Assembly: GCA_947001705.1 (NCBI GenBank)
Contig: CAMQHT010000037.1
Span: 1 to 22,804 of the forward strand
DNA length: 22,804 nt
Reading direction: 5' to 3'
Source of the DNA: an uncultured Collinsella sp.
Lineage (GTDB): Bacteria; Actinomycetota; Coriobacteriia; Coriobacteriales; Coriobacteriaceae
The position numbers and the translations under genes are program-made. The notes below the pieces were generated by a model. The model saw nothing but the letters and a program-made list of their open reading frames with translations. It was not told the DNA's origin and did not search any database. Shown here in pieces: positions 20,689 through 22,804 of the stretch (position 1 is the stretch's first letter; every line of letters starts with the position of its first letter).

Positions 20689-22653
20689 ATGGCAGAGAAC
20701 CAGAACGCCGCCGAGCAGGCATCGACGCTCAACGACGAGCGCGCCACGCGCCTGGCCAAGCGCGCCGCCCTGTTCGAGGCGGGCCAGAACCCCTATCCCG
20801 AGCACTCCGAGATCGAGGACTACGTTGCCGACATCGAGGCTAAGTATGCCGAGCTTGCCGATGGCGAGGACACCGAGGACGTCGTGAAGATCGGCGGCCG
20901 CGTGGTCGCCAAGCGCGGTCAGGGCAAGATCATGTTCATCGTCGTGCGCGACGCTACCGCCGAGATTCAGCTGTTCTGCCGCATCAACGACATGGATGAG
21001 GCAGCCTGGAATACGCTCAAGGCCCTCGATCTTGGCGATATCCTGGGCGTGACCGGCGTGGTCGTGCGCACCAAGCGTGGCCAGCTTTCCGTCGCCCCCA
21101 AGAGCGCGAAACTGCTCTCCAAGGCCGTTCGCCCGCTGCCCGAGAAGTTCCATGGCCTCTCCGACAAGGAGACCCGCTATCGTCAGCGCTATGTCGACCT
21201 GATTGCCAACGACGATGTTCGCGAGACCTTCCGTAAGCGCTCGCAGATTCTTTCCACCTTCCGCCGCTTTATGGAGTCCGACGGCTACATGGAGGTCGAG
21301 ACCCCCATTCTGCAGACTATCCAGGGTGGCGCTACGGCCAAGCCGTTCATCACGCACTTCAACGCGCTCGATCAGGAGTGCTACCTGCGCATTGCTACCG
21401 AGCTGCACCTCAAGCGCTGCATCGTCGGCGGTTTTGAGCGCGTGTTCGAGATCGGCCGTATCTTCCGTAACGAGGGCATGGACCTTACCCACAACCCCGA
21501 GTTCACCACGATGGAGGCCTATCGTGCCTTCTCCGACCTCGAGGGCATGAAGGCGCTCGCCCAGGGTGTCATTAAGGCGGCTAACAAGGCCATCGGCAAC
21601 CCCGAGGTCATCGAGTACCAGGGCCAGACCATCGACCTTTCTGGTGAGTGGGCCAGCCGTCCCATGACCGACATCGTTTCCGACGTGCTCGGCAAGCAGG
21701 TCACCATCGACACGCCGGTCGAGGAGCTTGCTGCCGCCGCGCGCGAGAAGGGCCTGGAGATTAAGCCCGAGTGGACCGCCGGCAAGATTATCGCCGAGAT
21801 CTACGATGAGCTGGGCGAGGACACCATTGTCAACCCCACGTTCGTTTGCGATTACCCCATCGAGGTCAGCCCGCTTGCCAAGCGCTTTGAGGACGACCCG
21901 CGCCTGACGCACCGCTTTGAGCTGGTTATCGCCGGTCACGAGTACGCCAACGCGTTCTCCGAGCTCAACGACCCGGTCGACCAGGCCGAGCGCTTTGCCG
22001 CCCAGATGGCCGAGAAGGCTGGCGGCGACGACGAGGCCATGGAGTACGACGAGGACTACGTGCGCGCCCTCGAGTACGGTATGCCTCCCGCGGGCGGCAT
22101 CGGCATCGGTATCGACCGCGTGGTCATGCTGCTCACCAACCAGGCTTCCATCCGCGACGTGCTACTGTTCCCGCACATGAAGCCCGAGAAGGGTTTCCAG
22201 TCCGGTGCCGCTGCCGCCAAGGCTGCCGAGGCCGGCAACACCGCGAGCCCGTTCGTCAAGCCGCTCAAGCCCACGGTTGATTACTCCAAGATCGCCGTCG
22301 AGCCGCTGTTTGAGGAGTTCGTCGACTTTGATACCTTCTCCAAGAGCGATTTCCGCGCTGTGAAGGTCAAGGCGTGCGAGGCCGTCAAGAAGTCCAAGAA
22401 GCTGCTGAACTTTACGCTCGACGACGGCACCGGCACCGACCGTACCATCCTCTCCGGCATTCACGGTTATTATGAGCCCGAGGACCTGGTCGGCAAGACC
22501 TTGCTCGCCATCACCAATCTGCCGCCGCGCAAGATGATGGGCATTCCCAGCTGCGGCATGCTCATCAGCGCTATCCACGAGGAGGATGGTGAGGAGCGTC
22601 TCAACCTGATCCAGCTCGACGCTTCTATTCCCGCCGGCGCAAAGATGTACTAA
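20689..22653 (+). CDS. lysS: Lysyl-tRNA synthetase (class II) with a C-terminal tRNA-binding domain
   Basis: This enzyme charges tRNA-Lys. Residues about 65-150 form the anticodon-binding OB fold (VKIGGRVVAKRGQGKIMFIVVRD). The class II core follows: motif 1 around 190-206, motif 2 FRNEGMDLTHNPEF (259-272), LTHRFELVIAGHEYANAFSELNDP (406-429) and motif 3 GIGIDRVVMLL (472-482), ending at RDVLLFPHMKPEKG near 502. Ordinary bacterial LysRS stops there at about 490-510 residues. This protein continues to 654 through an Ala-rich linker (503-530) and a second OB fold (about 545-654) with FRAVKVKACEAVKKSKKLLNFTLDDG and NLPPRKMMGIPSCGMLISA. That domain is of the MetRS C-terminal/Trbp111/EMAPII type. The frame is continuous. 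AGGAG is at 20678-20682. Confidence 0.96.
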   Translation: MAENQNAAEQASTLNDERATRLAKRAALFEAGQNPYPEHSEIEDYVADIEAKYAELADGEDTEDVVKIGGRVVAKRGQGKIMFIVVRDATAEIQLFCRINDMDEAAWNTLKALDLGDILGVTGVVVRTKRGQLSVAPKSAKLLSKAVRPLPEKFHGLSDKETRYRQRYVDLIANDDVRETFRKRSQILSTFRRFMESDGYMEVETPILQTIQGGATAKPFITHFNALDQECYLRIATELHLKRCIVGGFERVFEIGRIFRNEGMDLTHNPEFTTMEAYRAFSDLEGMKALAQGVIKAANKAIGNPEVIEYQGQTIDLSGEWASRPMTDIVSDVLGKQVTIDTPVEELAAAAREKGLEIKPEWTAGKIIAEIYDELGEDTIVNPTFVCDYPIEVSPLAKRFEDDPRLTHRFELVIAGHEYANAFSELNDPVDQAERFAAQMAEKAGGDDEAMEYDEDYVRALEYGMPPAGGIGIGIDRVVMLLTNQASIRDVLLFPHMKPEKGFQSGAAAAKAAEAGNTASPFVKPLKPTVDYSKIAVEPLFEEFVDFDTFSKSDFRAVKVKACEAVKKSKKLLNFTLDDGTGTDRTILSGIHGYYEPEDLVGKTLLAITNLPPRKMMGIPSCGMLISAIHEEDGEERLNLIQLDASIPAGAKMY

Positions 22654-22657
22654 GGGG

Positions 22658-22684
22658 GTTACGCGGTTCTACGAACCGCGTAAC
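22658..22684 (+). other. Perfect hairpin directly after lysS
   Basis: A 12-base perfect stem GTTACGCGGTTC / GAACCGCGTAAC (22658-22669 with 22673-22684) with a three-base loop begins four bases after the lysS stop. No T tract follows, so it probably stabilises the 3' end rather than ending transcription. Confidence 0.7.
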
Positions 22685-22697
22685 GGCTCGACGCTGC

Positions 22698-22796
22698 GCG
22701 GGCCGCATTTGGACAATCTGACGTTCAACTTCAAGGGCGCGACCAGAAGGTCAGCGCCCTTTCGTTTCACGTCACCTTGTCTCAAATGCGGCCCGC
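22698..22796. repeat. Large imperfect inverted repeat enclosing a terminator
   Basis: The outer arms match perfectly for 14 bases (GCGGGCCGCATTTG at 22698-22711 with its complement at 22783-22796). They continue imperfectly through GACAA/TTGTC and TGACGT/ACGTCA inwards. About 45 unmatched bases in the middle hold the terminator at 22733-22767. The pattern could be a small repeat element or a nested 3' structure. The window ends eight bases later, so the outer limit is not secure. Confidence 0.55.
22733..22767 (+). terminator. Terminator of lysS
   Basis: The stem AAGGGCGC-GACC pairs with GGTC-A-GCGCCCTT (22733-22744 with 22749-22761, one bulged A) around an AGAA loop and is followed by TTCGTTT. 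Confidence 0.85.
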
Positions 22797-22804
22797 TCGC
22801 TGAC

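Noticed and set aside
1..22804. CRISPR arrays, complete insertion sequences, prophage genes or a defence system.
   Set aside because: I found no regularly spaced repeats, transposase, integrase, nuclease or toxin-antitoxin genes. Only small repeat elements and tRNA scars hint at mobile DNA.

Overview
The window looks like chromosomal DNA from a high-GC Gram-positive gut actinobacterium of the Coriobacteriia, most like Collinsella. This is inferred from gene content, codon bias towards G/C, a LysRS with an extra C-terminal domain and a MurE of the non-diaminopimelate type. No database search was possible. All protein genes are on the + strand; the only minus-strand gene I can support is a tRNA-Val.

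Layout. (1) 1-4730: a promoter and an FMN riboswitch lead into a riboflavin ECF transporter operon: the S-component ribU, a single gene with two fused ECF ATPases, and ecfT. Two tandem paralogous FMN-binding split-barrel (pyridoxamine-phosphate-oxidase-like) genes follow, and a long hairpin closes the unit. (2) 4770-9875: an arginine operon argC-argJ-argB-argD behind an inverted repeat with ARG-box-like cores, ending in a terminator-like hairpin. It makes ornithine by the cyclic (ArgJ) route; argF, argG, argH and argR are not here. (3) 9876-10500: an 800-base accessory patch. It holds an AT-rich element with 32-base imperfect terminal inverted repeats, two tandem tRNA-derived remnants and an intact minus-strand tRNA-Val(UAC) whose 3' end is exactly duplicated nearby. 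(4) 10607-12594: asnB with its own promoter signal and a terminator. (5) 12593-18193: murE, a HAD phosphatase, murI, rph, rdgB and dtd, combining peptidoglycan precursor synthesis (D-Glu supply and third-residue addition) with RNA, nucleotide and aminoacyl-tRNA quality control. (6) 18227-19519: veg-ispE behind a promoter and a small leader terminator. (7) 19569-20091: tRNA-Pro(CGG), then tatA with a palindrome inside its promoter. (8) 20140-22653: greA, an intergenic terminator, and lysS with a C-terminal tRNA-binding domain, followed by nested inverted repeats to the window end.

Most genes are ordinary housekeeping genes. The points most worth a second look are the LysRS fusion, a pair of stop-codon-overlapping hairpins with a shared G-rich loop (after rph and after dtd), the inverted-repeat element and tRNA scars at 9.9-10.5 kb, the self-contained FMN-riboswitch ECF operon with an inserted A-loop segment in its fused ATPase, and the palindrome in the tatA promoter.
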